DNA of 60,690 nt from positions 1-60,690 of the forward strand of contig NZ_FOIK01000010.1 in NCBI RefSeq assembly GCF_900111565.1, in the 5' to 3' direction. The notes under the pieces are model-generated. The model saw only the letters and a list, made by a program, of their open reading frames with translations. It had not been told where the DNA came from and did not search any database. The position numbers and the translations under genes are program-made. The number at the start of each line of letters is the position of its first letter. Position 1 is the first letter of the stretch. Below are positions 38,327 through 46,009 of the stretch, one piece after another. This DNA is from Paenibacillus sp. NFR01 (GTDB lineage: Bacteria > Bacillota > Bacilli > Paenibacillales > Paenibacillaceae).

Positions 38327-39280
38327 TTATTCGATCTCGAACAGTTTACTGATGGACAGTTCTTCATGGACGCGGATAATCGCTTCACCCATAAGCGGAG
38401 CAACGGACAATACCTTCAGCTTGGACGTCGGGTTCGGATTTGTGATCGGAATGGTATCCGTTACAATAATCTCCTTAATCGGGGAATTCTCCAGGCGGTC
38501 ATGCGCCGGACCGGACAATACCGGGTGCGTACAGCAGGCGTATACTTCTTTGACGCCGCCTTCCATCAACGCATTAGCGCCGAGAACAATGGTTCCCGCC
38601 GTATCGATGATATCGTCGATCAGAATCGCGGTTTTGCCTTCGATATTCCCGATGATGTTCATGACTTCGCTGACATTCGGCTCCGGACGGCGTTTGTCGA
38701 TGATCGCCAGCGGCGCATTCAGGAAATCAGCCAGTTTTCTTGCGCGCACCACGCCGCCGTGGTCAGGAGACACGACGACCGGATTCTCGATTTGTTTGGA
38801 ACGGAAATATTGCGCGATAATCGGTACTCCAAGCAGATGATCGACCGGAATATCGAAAAAGCCCTGGATCTGCATCGCATGCAAGTCCATCGTAATTACG
38901 CGGTGCGCGCCGGCTTTCTCAATCAGGTTCGCCACCAGCTTGGCCGTAATCGGGTCACGGGAACGGGCTTTGCGGTCCTGGCGTGCATAGCCGTAATAAG
39001 GAATTACGACATTGATGCTCTTGGCGGATGCGCGCTTGAGCGCATCGACCATAACCAGCAGCTCCATCAGATTATCGTTTACCGGAGCGCAGGTCGACTG
39101 CACAATGTAGACGTGGCAGCCGCGTACGCTTTCCGAAAGCTTAACCTGAATTTCACCGTCGCTAAAGCTTGTGGTGTGCGACTCACCCATCGGAATCCCG
39201 ATGTAATCGGCAATTTGGCTGGCCAGCTTGGGATTCGAATTACAGGTGAAGATCTTTAACTTGGAATCACAATAAGTCAT
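38327..39280 (-). CDS. prs: Ribose-phosphate pyrophosphokinase
   Basis: Makes PRPP from ribose 5-phosphate and ATP for purine, pyrimidine, NAD, histidine and tryptophan synthesis; hprT and nadC in this window use its product. The 317 residues show the family start LKIFTCNSNPKLA, RQDRKARSRDPITAKLVA, VVVSPDHGGVVRAR and the PRPP loop ILIDDIIDTAGT. The ribosome site GGAGGG lies before ATG. It follows glmU as in B. subtilis. Confidence 0.98.
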   Translation of the reverse strand: MTYCDSKLKIFTCNSNPKLASQIADYIGIPMGESHTTSFSDGEIQVKLSESVRGCHVYIVQSTCAPVNDNLMELLVMVDALKRASAKSINVVIPYYGYARQDRKARSRDPITAKLVANLIEKAGAHRVITMDLHAMQIQGFFDIPVDHLLGVPIIAQYFRSKQIENPVVVSPDHGGVVRARKLADFLNAPLAIIDKRRPEPNVSEVMNIIGNIEGKTAILIDDIIDTAGTIVLGANALMEGGVKEVYACCTHPVLSGPAHDRLENSPIKEIIVTDTIPITNPNPTSKLKVLSVAPLMGEAIIRVHEELSISKLFEIE

Positions 39281-39312
39281 AACGTTTAAACCCTCCGTGA
39301 CGGAATTTAACT

Positions 39313-39360
39313 GGGCGAAGCCGCCGGACAGCCGGTAGCCGCGTTACGGCGTGTTCGCCC
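39313..39360 (-). other. GC-rich hairpin between glmU and prs
   Basis: GGGCGAA (39313-39319) pairs with TTCGCCC (39354-39360) and encloses further GC-rich pairing. No T run follows, so it may be a processing or stability element within the glmU-prs message. Confidence 0.4.
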
Positions 39361-39376
39361 CTTTACTTACGCTGAA

Positions 39377-40768
39377 CTAGGACTTTTCTTTCTTGGCTTT
39401 GGCCCGGGCACGGATTTTGTCTGCGTATCCCGGCTTGTTCTCCTGTCTTGCTCTGGCAATCGCCAGATCGTTATCCGAAACAGAGCGTGTAATGGTCGAT
39501 CCCGCCACGACATAAGCGCCTTTGCCTACGGTTACCGGCGCAATCAGATTTACATTGCTGCCGACGAACGAATCATCTTCGATAATGGTCTTTGCTTTAT
39601 TATATCCGTCGTAGTTGACGGTGATTGCACCGCAGCCGACATTTACGTTGGTGCCTACCGTAGCATCCCCGATGTAGCTGAGATGCGACACCTTCGAATG
39701 GTCGCCGATCACGGCGTTTTTGACCTCGACAAAGTCGCCGATCTTTACATCTTCGCCGAGCACAGCGCCCGGGCGCAAATAGGCAAAAGGCCCAACGGTA
39801 GTCCGTGCGCCGACTTGTGCCTGATTCAGCACGGAATGCTTCACGCTGGCTCCGTCCCGGATCACGCTGTCTTCGATTTCGCTGGAAGGTCCGATCACGC
39901 AATCTTCGCCGATTACGGTCGCGCCCTTCAGGATGGTACCTGGATATATCACTGTATCTGATCCAATTTCGACATCGGCGCCGATATAGGTAGAGGCCGG
40001 ATCGATAAGGGTCACGCCGCCGAGCATATGCTTCCGATTGATGCGCTCCTGCATATAGCCTTCCGCTTCCGATAAAGCCAAACGGTCATTGACGCCGATC
40101 GACTCCGCCACATCCCGCGTTTCATAAGCCAGGACGGTATCCCCGCCGGACCGCAGAATGCCGATGACATCGGTTAAATAATATTCCTGCTGGTTGTTGC
40201 TATTGGTGACTTGTTCAAGTGCTGCAAACAGCTTTTTATTATCAAAACAGTAGGTGCCGGTATTGATTTCCTTAACGGCAGCTTCCTCGGCTGTGCAGTC
40301 CTTCTGTTCCACAATCTTCAGCACGTCGCCGTTCTCGCCGCGGATAATCCGTCCGTAGCCCGCCGGCTGCTCCAGGGACGCCGTCAAAATCGTTGCCGCC
40401 GCCTGCTTCTCTTCATGCAGCGCCATAATCGCGTTCAGCGTCTCTTCCGTTACCAGCGGAGTATCGCCGCAAACGACAATGGTTGTTCCTTCCTCGCCGC
40501 CGATTAAATCCTTGGCTTGCTTAACGGCATGGCCCGTACCTAGCTGGGTTTCCTGCAGCACATATTCCGCGTTCTGGCCCAGATAGGCTTTCACTTTCTC
40601 CGCGCCATGTCCGACTACGACAACAGTGCGCTCGCAACCGGTTGCCTTCACCGCGGCCACCACGTGTCCGACCATCGGTTTTCCGCATACGGGATGCAGC
40701 ACTTTGTACAATTTAGATTTCATGCGCTTGCCCTGGCCCGCGGCAAGTACAACAGCCATTCTCTTCAA
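39377..40768 (-). CDS. glmU: Bifunctional UDP-N-acetylglucosamine pyrophosphorylase / glucosamine-1-phosphate acetyltransferase
   Basis: Makes UDP-GlcNAc for peptidoglycan and teichoic acids. The N-terminal uridylyltransferase (about 1-230) has LAAGQGKRMKSKLYKVLHP and GDTPLVT. The C-terminal left-handed beta helix (about 250-450) has the acetyl-CoA region NVGCGAITVNYDGYNK. I use the TTG start (about 463 residues, MKRMAVVLAAGQG), 9 nt after AGGAGG; a TTG three codons earlier touches that site, and the internal ATG lies 18 nt from it. It follows spoVG behind a terminator. Confidence 0.96.
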   Translation of the reverse strand: MKRMAVVLAAGQGKRMKSKLYKVLHPVCGKPMVGHVVAAVKATGCERTVVVVGHGAEKVKAYLGQNAEYVLQETQLGTGHAVKQAKDLIGGEEGTTIVVCGDTPLVTEETLNAIMALHEEKQAAATILTASLEQPAGYGRIIRGENGDVLKIVEQKDCTAEEAAVKEINTGTYCFDNKKLFAALEQVTNSNNQQEYYLTDVIGILRSGGDTVLAYETRDVAESIGVNDRLALSEAEGYMQERINRKHMLGGVTLIDPASTYIGADVEIGSDTVIYPGTILKGATVIGEDCVIGPSSEIEDSVIRDGASVKHSVLNQAQVGARTTVGPFAYLRPGAVLGEDVKIGDFVEVKNAVIGDHSKVSHLSYIGDATVGTNVNVGCGAITVNYDGYNKAKTIIEDDSFVGSNVNLIAPVTVGKGAYVVAGSTITRSVSDNDLAIARARQENKPGYADKIRARAKAKKEKS

Positions 40769-40822
40769 GAATGCCAACCTCCTACTTCATTAGCTCACTA
40801 CTGAATATATCTCATTCCGGGC

Positions 40823-40862
40823 AAAAAGAAAAGAGAACCATATGCATGGTTCCCTTTTCTTC
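40823..40862 (-). terminator. Terminator of spoVG
   Basis: A near-perfect stem GAAAAG-GAACCAT with ATGGTTC-CTTTTC and a GCAT loop, followed by TTTTTG on the minus strand. Confidence 0.9.
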
Positions 40863-40935
40863 GAACCCCAAATAAAAGGCATAGCCTTTCGCCGCCCACG
40901 TGTGGGCAGCTGTCCCCTGGAGGCAGCTTCGGCGC

Positions 40936-41223
40936 TTACGCTCCCTCTTCAATCACTTCTTCTTCCTCGGTAGCGGCGCGATCATATTCGGCCAGTACCG
41001 CAGATTGAATCTTCTCGCGGGTTCCCGAGGATATCGGGTGCGCGATATCGCGGAATTCGCCGTCCGGTGTGCGCTTGCTCGGCATAGCAACGAACATCCC
41101 ATTATTTCCGTCGATGACGCGAATGTCATGAACAACAAACTCGTTATCGATTGTAATGGATGCGATTGCTTTCATTCTCCCCTCAGAATTGACGCGGCGG
41201 AGTCTGACATCCGTAATTTGCAT
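40936..41223 (-). CDS. spoVG: Regulator SpoVG
   Basis: Small RNA/DNA-binding regulator affecting septation and sporulation. The 95-residue product carries the almost invariant ITDVRLRRVNSEGRMKAIASI and HDIRVIDGNNGMFVAMPSKR segments. I start at MQITDV, 9 nt after AGGTGGTG; five further upstream codons are not conserved. It is preceded by a sigma-H promoter. The yabJ (ridA) gene that precedes spoVG in B. subtilis is absent here. Confidence 0.98.
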   Translation of the reverse strand: MQITDVRLRRVNSEGRMKAIASITIDNEFVVHDIRVIDGNNGMFVAMPSKRTPDGEFRDIAHPISSGTREKIQSAVLAEYDRAATEEEEVIEEGA

Positions 41224-41263
41224 GTGTGTGTTCACCACCTTTTTCCATCAGAGACTTGGTGTA

Positions 41264-41290
41264 TAATTCCACACAGCAAGGCAAATTCCT
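41264..41290 (-). promoter_or_regulatory. Sigma-H promoter of spoVG
   Basis: AGGAATT (41284-41290), an 11-nt spacer and GTGGAATTA (41264-41272). The B. subtilis spoVG sigma-H promoter has AGGATTT, the same 11-nt gap and GTGGAATTG (known), so both elements and their distance are conserved. Confidence 0.8.
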
Positions 41291-41348
41291 TCTTTTTGAA
41301 TCCCATAAAATGACTGTCAAAGAAGATTATTTTTCGAATATCATGGTT

Positions 41349-41396
41349 TTCGACATGTTTCGTCCGCTTTTCTTACGATTCCTCAAAGATTCGACA
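41349..41396. promoter_or_regulatory. Two Spo0A-box heptamers upstream of spoVG
   Basis: TGTCGAA occurs twice on the minus strand (41349-41355 and 41390-41396), 41 bp apart, in the purR-spoVG gap. TGNCGAA is the Spo0A core box. They lie about 90 and 130 nt upstream of the sigma-H start. Confidence 0.4.
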
Positions 41397-41431
41397 ATAT
41401 CCTGCCTGTCGCCTCAGATCAAAGCAAGCCT

Positions 41432-42259
41432 TCAGGAAGGGAAAAAGTTACCCGGACGCGCGGTAATGCGCCGTCCCTTCGAATCGACCTCATTCAGCTT
41501 GATGAGTGATACATAGTCATGCAGCAGGCGTTCCCCGTTATCGACCGCACCGGATTCGACAAGCACACCGACCCCGGCCACCTCGGCGTTAAACTCCCCA
41601 AGCAAATCGACCATCCCGCGTACCGTTCCGCCGGCTTTCATGAAATCATCGACGATCAGCACCCGCGACTTCTCCTTGAGCGCCCGCCGCGAGAGCGACA
41701 TCGTATGGATGCTCTTATGCGAGCCGGACACATAATTAATGCTTACCGCCGAGCCCTCCGTTACCTGATGGTCCCGCCGCACCAGCACCACGGGCAGCCC
41801 GAGCTGCGCCGCCGTTGCATACGCCAGCGGAATCCCTTTGGTCTCGACCGTCATGACCACATCGATCTCCTTGCCGTAAAAGGCGGTGGCGATGATTTTG
41901 CCCGCTTGCTCCATCAGCGAAGGTAGCCCGAGCAGATCCGACATATATAAATAACCGCCGGGCAAGATCCGTTCACTCTGCTCCAGCTGCGTGCATAACC
42001 CCTGGATGAAATCAAGCGCCATCTCGACCGGCATCCGCGGGATATACCGAACGCCGCCGGCCGCACCGGCCAGTGTCTGCAGCTCGCCCATGCCTTCTCC
42101 CTCGAACACTTCCTTGATAATCGCCAGATCCTCGCTGATCGACGACTTCGCCGAACCGTAACGGTCCGCAAACGTGGATAAAGGCAGCAGCGCATGCGGT
42201 TTCTCCAGCAAAAATTGCGTCATATCTACCAAACGTTGGCTTCTCTTAAGTTTCTTCAC
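41432..42259 (-). CDS. purR: Purine operon repressor PurR
   Basis: PRPP-sensitive repressor of purine genes in Bacillales. The 275-residue product has an N-terminal winged helix (about 1-75: FADRYGSAKSSISEDLAIIKEVFE) and a PRT-type effector domain with the PRPP motif VLIVDDFMKAGGT. I start at GTG (KKLKRSQRLVDMTQ), 6 nt after GAGGAG. A TTG 12 codons upstream lacks a ribosome site. An AT-rich palindrome sits just upstream. spoVG follows without yabJ. Confidence 0.96.
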   Translation of the reverse strand: MKKLKRSQRLVDMTQFLLEKPHALLPLSTFADRYGSAKSSISEDLAIIKEVFEGEGMGELQTLAGAAGGVRYIPRMPVEMALDFIQGLCTQLEQSERILPGGYLYMSDLLGLPSLMEQAGKIIATAFYGKEIDVVMTVETKGIPLAYATAAQLGLPVVLVRRDHQVTEGSAVSINYVSGSHKSIHTMSLSRRALKEKSRVLIVDDFMKAGGTVRGMVDLLGEFNAEVAGVGVLVESGAVDNGERLLHDYVSLIKLNEVDSKGRRITARPGNFFPS

Positions 42260-42282
42260 GGAATGCTCCTCGCCAAAACCGA

Positions 42283-42302
42283 ATATTATTATCAAATAAT
42301 AT
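42283..42302. promoter_or_regulatory. AT-rich palindrome upstream of purR
   Basis: ATATTATT-ATCA-AATAATAT is a perfect 8-bp inverted repeat 24 nt before the purR start codon. It overlaps a weak promoter candidate and lies beside ATATTCGGTTTT, which resembles half a Pur box. An autoregulatory site is an inference. Confidence 0.4.
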
Positions 42303-42339
42303 CACTTTTGTACGGATTTATAAAGAAAAAACGAGCCCA

Positions 42340-43194
42340 CTAACTTAAGGATCGCACCGCGTACACTTCTTTGCAAAATCCGCGCAGGCCATTGTAAATC
42401 CGCGCCACTTTGGACTGCTTGGACACCAGGCCGAACACCGTCGGTCCGCTGCCCGACATCAGCACGCCCTCCGCTCCCAGCTTGATCATTGCTTCCTTGA
42501 GCTGCCGCACTTCCGGATGCAGCTTCAGCGTCACGTCTTCCAGCACATTGCCGAGTCCGGCGCATACGGCCGCAAAATCGCCGGCCTCGATGGCCTGGCG
42601 CATTCGGGGCGCGGACGGATGCACCGGAATGCTTGAGGCGCGCAGACGTCCGTACACTTCAGCCGTCGATACGTTAATCGGCGGCTTCGCCAGGATGACC
42701 CAGCATTGCGGCGGATTCGGGATCGGCGTCAGCCGTTCTCCCCGCCCCGTGGCCAGAGCCGTGCCGCCGGTCACGCAGAACGGGACATCCGAGCCCAGCT
42801 CGGCGCCCAGCTCCTGCAGCTCCTGCGGCGGGATGCCCAGGCGCCAGAGGCGGTTCAGGCCGCGCAGCGTCGCCGCAGCATCGCTGCTGCCGCCGGCCAG
42901 TCCGGCGGCCACCGGAATTCTTTTGTCCAGATGGATATGTACACCGCTCTTCACGTTATAACGTTCTTTGATAAGCCTTGCCGCCTGAAAGGCCAAATTC
43001 TTCTCGTCCAGCGGGATATATCCGGCCTGGCTTGAGATAATAATCGAATCCCGCCGAAGCTCCGAAAGCTCCAGACGATCCGCCAGATCGACCATCGTCA
43101 TAATCATTTCAACCTCATGAAAACCGTCAGCGCGCTTATGAAGCACATCCAGCATCAGATTGATCTTGGCCGGCGCTTTTTCGTACATTTTCAA
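42340..43194 (-). CDS. ispE: 4-diphosphocytidyl-2-C-methyl-D-erythritol kinase
   Basis: GHMP kinase of the MEP pathway to isoprenoids. The 284-residue product has APAKINLMLDVLHKRADGFHEVEMIMT, the ATP loop PVAAGLAGGSSDAAA and the C-terminal VLMSGSGPTVFG. I start at TTG (MKMYEKAPAK), 9 nt from the GAGGGTGG site and fitting the usual family start. ATG two codons later or GTG three codons earlier are alternatives. Confidence 0.95.
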   Translation of the reverse strand: MKMYEKAPAKINLMLDVLHKRADGFHEVEMIMTMVDLADRLELSELRRDSIIISSQAGYIPLDEKNLAFQAARLIKERYNVKSGVHIHLDKRIPVAAGLAGGSSDAAATLRGLNRLWRLGIPPQELQELGAELGSDVPFCVTGGTALATGRGERLTPIPNPPQCWVILAKPPINVSTAEVYGRLRASSIPVHPSAPRMRQAIEAGDFAAVCAGLGNVLEDVTLKLHPEVRQLKEAMIKLGAEGVLMSGSGPTVFGLVSKQSKVARIYNGLRGFCKEVYAVRSLS

Positions 43195-43240
43195 GGCGTT
43201 CACCCACCCTCAGCTTTTCCCGTAAAAAACAACTTAACAT

Positions 43241-43269
43241 ATTATATGAAAAACCCGGGTCGAAGTCCA
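43241..43269 (-). promoter_or_regulatory. Sigma-A promoter of ispE
   Basis: TGGACT (43264-43269), a 17-nt spacer and a perfect TATAAT (43241-43246), about 40 nt before ispE. Confidence 0.65.
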
Positions 43270-43280
43270 CTGGAGGCGGT

Positions 43281-43321
43281 TTGAAGCCAAAAAGACGGCT
43301 TCCTTGCGGAACCCGCCTTTC
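43281..43321 (-). terminator. Terminator of sspF
   Basis: An imperfect hairpin with TTCC-GCAA-GGAA at its tip and flanking GC pairs, followed by CTTTTTGG on the minus strand. Confidence 0.6.
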
Positions 43322-43342
43322 GCTTGCCTGTACTAATCGGGA

Positions 43343-43519
43343 TTATGATTTCCGCGCCGCTTCTTCCGCCAGCTGGATGGCCCGTTTGACCATATTGCCG
43401 GCGTCCTTGGCCCGAATACCGCCCCAGCCCTCGCGCTGAACGGTGTCGTAAAACCCCAGTTCCTTAGCGAGCTCCGTCTTCAACTCCTCGGACATCATGC
43501 TTCGTCTTCTGCGGCTCAT
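43343..43519 (-). CDS. sspF: Small acid-soluble spore protein, alpha/beta type (SspF-like)
   Basis: Forespore DNA-protecting protein. The 58-residue product has the pattern MSEELKTELAKELGFYDTVQREGWGGIRAKDAGNMVKRAIQ, with the alpha/beta SASP core GGIRAKDAGNMVKRAI. I use the second ATG because AGGAGG is 8 nt upstream of it and only 2 nt from the first. A sigma-G promoter precedes it. The position between veg and ispE matches B. subtilis sspF. Confidence 0.95.
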   Translation of the reverse strand: MSRRRRSMMSEELKTELAKELGFYDTVQREGWGGIRAKDAGNMVKRAIQLAEEAARKS

Positions 43520-43561
43520 TCCCATTTCCTCCTCGGGTCTGATTTTGGGCTTATCCCTTTG

Positions 43562-43592
43562 TAGTATGCTGCGGGCGGCGGACCGCCATGCA
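43562..43592 (-). promoter_or_regulatory. Sigma-G promoter of sspF
   Basis: TGCATG (43587-43592), an 18-nt spacer and CATACTA (43562-43568). Both boxes fit the sigma-G consensus and the gene is a classic sigma-G target. Confidence 0.8.
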
Positions 43593-43637
43593 GAGAAGAA
43601 AATAAAAACAGCCTCCCGAAGGAGACTGCTGCACGTC

Positions 43638-43910
43638 TTACGACTTCATATACATAATCCGCATCTGCCCATCATCTTCGCAAACCGTGATTTCCACAGA
43701 TTCGGTAAGTATATCGGCATAGCTATAGGACACGCGCTTAAAGCTTTGCTGCTCATCCAATTTGACAATAAACACAGAAGGGTACGTTTCTTCCAGGACT
43801 CCGGTACGTTCGACGGTTTTGCGACGGCCACCGTTAGCACGCAATGTGATCTTGTGACCGACATGAGCTTCGAGACTGCGTTTGATTTCCAACAGCGCGT
43901 TATTAGCCAT
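43638..43910 (-). CDS. veg: Veg protein
   Basis: Highly expressed small protein that stimulates biofilm matrix genes in B. subtilis (known). The 90-residue product begins MANNALLEIKRSLEAHVGHK and has ITLRANGGRRKTVERTGVLEETYPSVFIVKLDEQQSFKRVSYSYADIL. The start has AGGTGG 10 nt upstream. The frame extends 19 codons more but over the promoter. Two perfect sigma-A promoters lie directly upstream. Confidence 0.97.
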   Translation of the reverse strand: MANNALLEIKRSLEAHVGHKITLRANGGRRKTVERTGVLEETYPSVFIVKLDEQQSFKRVSYSYADILTESVEITVCEDDGQMRIMYMKS

Positions 43911-43938
43911 TGCCTGACGACCACCTCTTTCCTTGTCC

Positions 43939-44004
43939 ATTATACAATTGTTTGCATACAATGTCAAATCAGATAATTATATTAGATGACACATGTGATG
44001 TCAA
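43939..44004 (-). promoter_or_regulatory. Two tandem perfect-consensus sigma-A promoters of veg
   Basis: The proximal promoter is TTGACA (43962-43967), 17 nt, TATAAT (43939-43944). The distal one is TTGACA (43999-44004), 17 nt, TATAAT (43976-43981). Both match the consensus at every position and spacing and are 37 bp apart. The B. subtilis veg promoter is also one of the strongest known. Confidence 0.92.
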
Positions 44005-44101
44005 CGGATTTTTTGTGGATTTTGAAGTAGCCGAGCATTATTCCTTGTTAGCTGTCGCATAAATTCGGCTATAACGTACCGATGCTTCAAACACCAACAA
44101 C

Positions 44102-44128
44102 AAAAAAAGACAGCCGGATCCGGCTGTC
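44102..44128 (-). terminator. Terminator of yabG
   Basis: GACAGCCG-GATC-CGGCTGTC, a perfect palindrome, followed by seven T on the minus strand. Confidence 0.92.
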
Positions 44129-44155
44129 CCTAAGAACTTGCTGGCAAAACCTTTG

Positions 44156-45058
44156 CTATACCACCGAAGGAGTCACTTTTAAAGTCGACAGATTGTTCAG
44201 CCGTGGCATGCCGATCCTGAAGCTTCCCCGTGTCTCGATGCCGCCCATGCCCTGCTTGCCGCTGATCGTATGATTCAGGACGTCGCCCAAGCTTACGGTG
44301 TCGCGGATCGAGGTAAACGCCGCCTTGGCCGCGATATACACCGGATCGAGGGCATGGATCAATATCCGGCCCGGCGAGCTGGCAAAATTAGCGCCAGCGC
44401 TCAGCAGCGCCTCGAAATGCGATTGGCAGGCGCCGGCCACAATGGTCAGGGAATCAAAATGCTTCTCATATTCGCGGGCAACCTGAACGGCGGCCACAAA
44501 ATTCTGCGAATTTTTGTAGCTGCCGAGATTATACAAGTCATAAGCTTGCGGCTGCTTCAGCACCCCGTCGTGACCGGTAATGACTACGATATCCGGCCGC
44601 ACCCGCGGCAGCAGCCGGAATAACGTATCGGCCATCTTCGATTCGTGGACATGATGGCCTTCCGCCGGAATCCGGAGCTGCTCGTATAGGTTAAGGCTTT
44701 TATTCAAATACAATGCATCTCCGTCCAAATGTAGCACCTTGCCCGGCACTTCGAAATACGCTGCTTCAATGGAGGACTGCGTCCATGTACTCCCGGAGAC
44801 GCTCTCTCCGCTGCGCTGGCTTTGTTCCTGCCGGTCTTTGCGCAGCTGGGTTAAAGATTCCGTCGCTTTAATCTGCGCCTGCTGACCGCGCTTGGTAACG
44901 CGGGTCGGCGGCACCTGAACCAGGTCTTCGAGCGGGGCGTCGGCAAGCAGGCGGAATTCCGTGCCTTTGATAACCGCCTTGTTCTGCACGACATTCTCCA
45001 CTCTGAAGGTTATATCGCCGCCGTACGATTTTCGAACGACCAAGTCTCCCAAATTCAT
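44156..45058 (-). CDS. yabG: Sporulation-specific protease YabG
   Basis: Mother-cell protease that trims spore coat proteins (SpoIVA, CotT and others in B. subtilis). The 300-residue product has LGDLVVRKSYGGDITFRV at the N-terminus and the conserved VITGHDGVL and YKNSQNFVAAVQVAREYE segments, with CQSHFEALLSAGANFASSP near the putative catalytic cysteine. I start at the ATG 7 nt after AGGTGG. Confidence 0.95.
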   Translation of the reverse strand: MNLGDLVVRKSYGGDITFRVENVVQNKAVIKGTEFRLLADAPLEDLVQVPPTRVTKRGQQAQIKATESLTQLRKDRQEQSQRSGESVSGSTWTQSSIEAAYFEVPGKVLHLDGDALYLNKSLNLYEQLRIPAEGHHVHESKMADTLFRLLPRVRPDIVVITGHDGVLKQPQAYDLYNLGSYKNSQNFVAAVQVAREYEKHFDSLTIVAGACQSHFEALLSAGANFASSPGRILIHALDPVYIAAKAAFTSIRDTVSLGDVLNHTISGKQGMGGIETRGSFRIGMPRLNNLSTLKVTPSVV

Positions 45059-45078
45059 CACAACACCACCTCTATCCC

Positions 45079-45105
45079 CATCGTATGGGCAAAGGTCACG
45101 GTTGG
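45079..45105 (-). promoter_or_regulatory. Possible sigma-K promoter of yabG
   Basis: CATACGATG (45079-45087) differs by one base from the sigma-K -10 (CATANNNTA), with AC about 17 nt upstream. yabG is sigma-K dependent in B. subtilis. The -35 box is too short to be convincing alone. Confidence 0.35.
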
Positions 45106-45124
45106 TTCTTGACTTGGGCTTATT

Positions 45125-46009
45125 TTACTGCGATACGATTCCCGCCGTGTACAGCACATCGCTCAGCTTGGCGTATTCCTGAAGGCTCAGCGTCTCGCCC
45201 CGGCGCGCCGGATCGATTCCCGCTTCCGCCAGCAGCGCTTCCAGGCGTTCGCGACCCTCACCGGAGAAGAAGCGGGCCTTCAGATTATTCGCAATCGTTT
45301 TACGGCGCTGGGTGAAGGAGGCCTGGACCACTTCGAAGAAAAACTTCTCGTTCATGACCTGCACCGGTGGATTCTCGCGTACCTTCAGGCGAATGACAGC
45401 GGATTCCACGTTCGGCTGCGGAATAAAGACGGTATGCGGAACCGTGCACACGAGCTCAGGCTCGCTGTAATACTGCACGGCGATGCTCAGGCTGCCGTAT
45501 TCTTTGCCGCCCGGCGACGCCGCCATCCGCTCGGCCACTTCTTTCTGGATCATCACAACAATATTTCGCAGCGGCAATTTCTCTTCCAGCAGCTTCATCA
45601 GGATCGGCGTCGTCACGTAATAGGGTAAGTTGGCCACAACGCTGACTTTGTCCACACCGGCGAAATCCTCGGCAAACACCTGATGCAGGTCGACCTTCAG
45701 CACATCGTCGTTGCGGATGGTGACATTCGGATAAGGGGACAACACGTCCTGCAGAATCGGGATCAGCCGGCGGTCGATTTCGACCGCAGTGACCTTGCCG
45801 GCCGCCGCGGCGAGCCGCTCCGTCAGTGCCCCGATGCCGGGCCCGATCTCCAGCGCCCCCGATTGCTCGTCCAGTTCAGCGGCGGATACGATTTTATCGA
45901 GAATGTTCTGGTCGATCAAAAAGTTTTGTCCCAGACTTTTTTTAAATGAAAAACCGTACCGTTGAATAATTTCCTTCGTCCGGCCCGGAGATGAAATACG
46001 ATCTGTCAT
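45125..46009 (-). CDS. ksgA: 16S rRNA dimethyladenosine transferase
   Basis: Dimethylates the two adjacent adenines near the 3' end of 16S rRNA. The 294-residue product has GQNFLIDQNILDKIV, the SAM loop EIGPGIGALTERL and the catalytic NLPYYVTTPIL. I start at MTDRISSPG because AGGGAGG is 9 nt upstream and the ATG overlaps the rnmV stop (4 bp). The frame continues 34 codons into rnmV. Confidence 0.97.
   Translation of the reverse strand: MTDRISSPGRTKEIIQRYGFSFKKSLGQNFLIDQNILDKIVSAAELDEQSGALEIGPGIGALTERLAAAAGKVTAVEIDRRLIPILQDVLSPYPNVTIRNDDVLKVDLHQVFAEDFAGVDKVSVVANLPYYVTTPILMKLLEEKLPLRNIVVMIQKEVAERMAASPGGKEYGSLSIAVQYYSEPELVCTVPHTVFIPQPNVESAVIRLKVRENPPVQVMNEKFFFEVVQASFTQRRKTIANNLKARFFSGEGRERLEALLAEAGIDPARRGETLSLQEYAKLSDVLYTAGIVSQ

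Noticed and set aside
42302..42565. Minus-strand frame overlapping the end of ispE
   Set aside because: Different frame from ispE, Gly/Arg/Gln-rich, no ribosome site, and it runs into a non-coding spacer.
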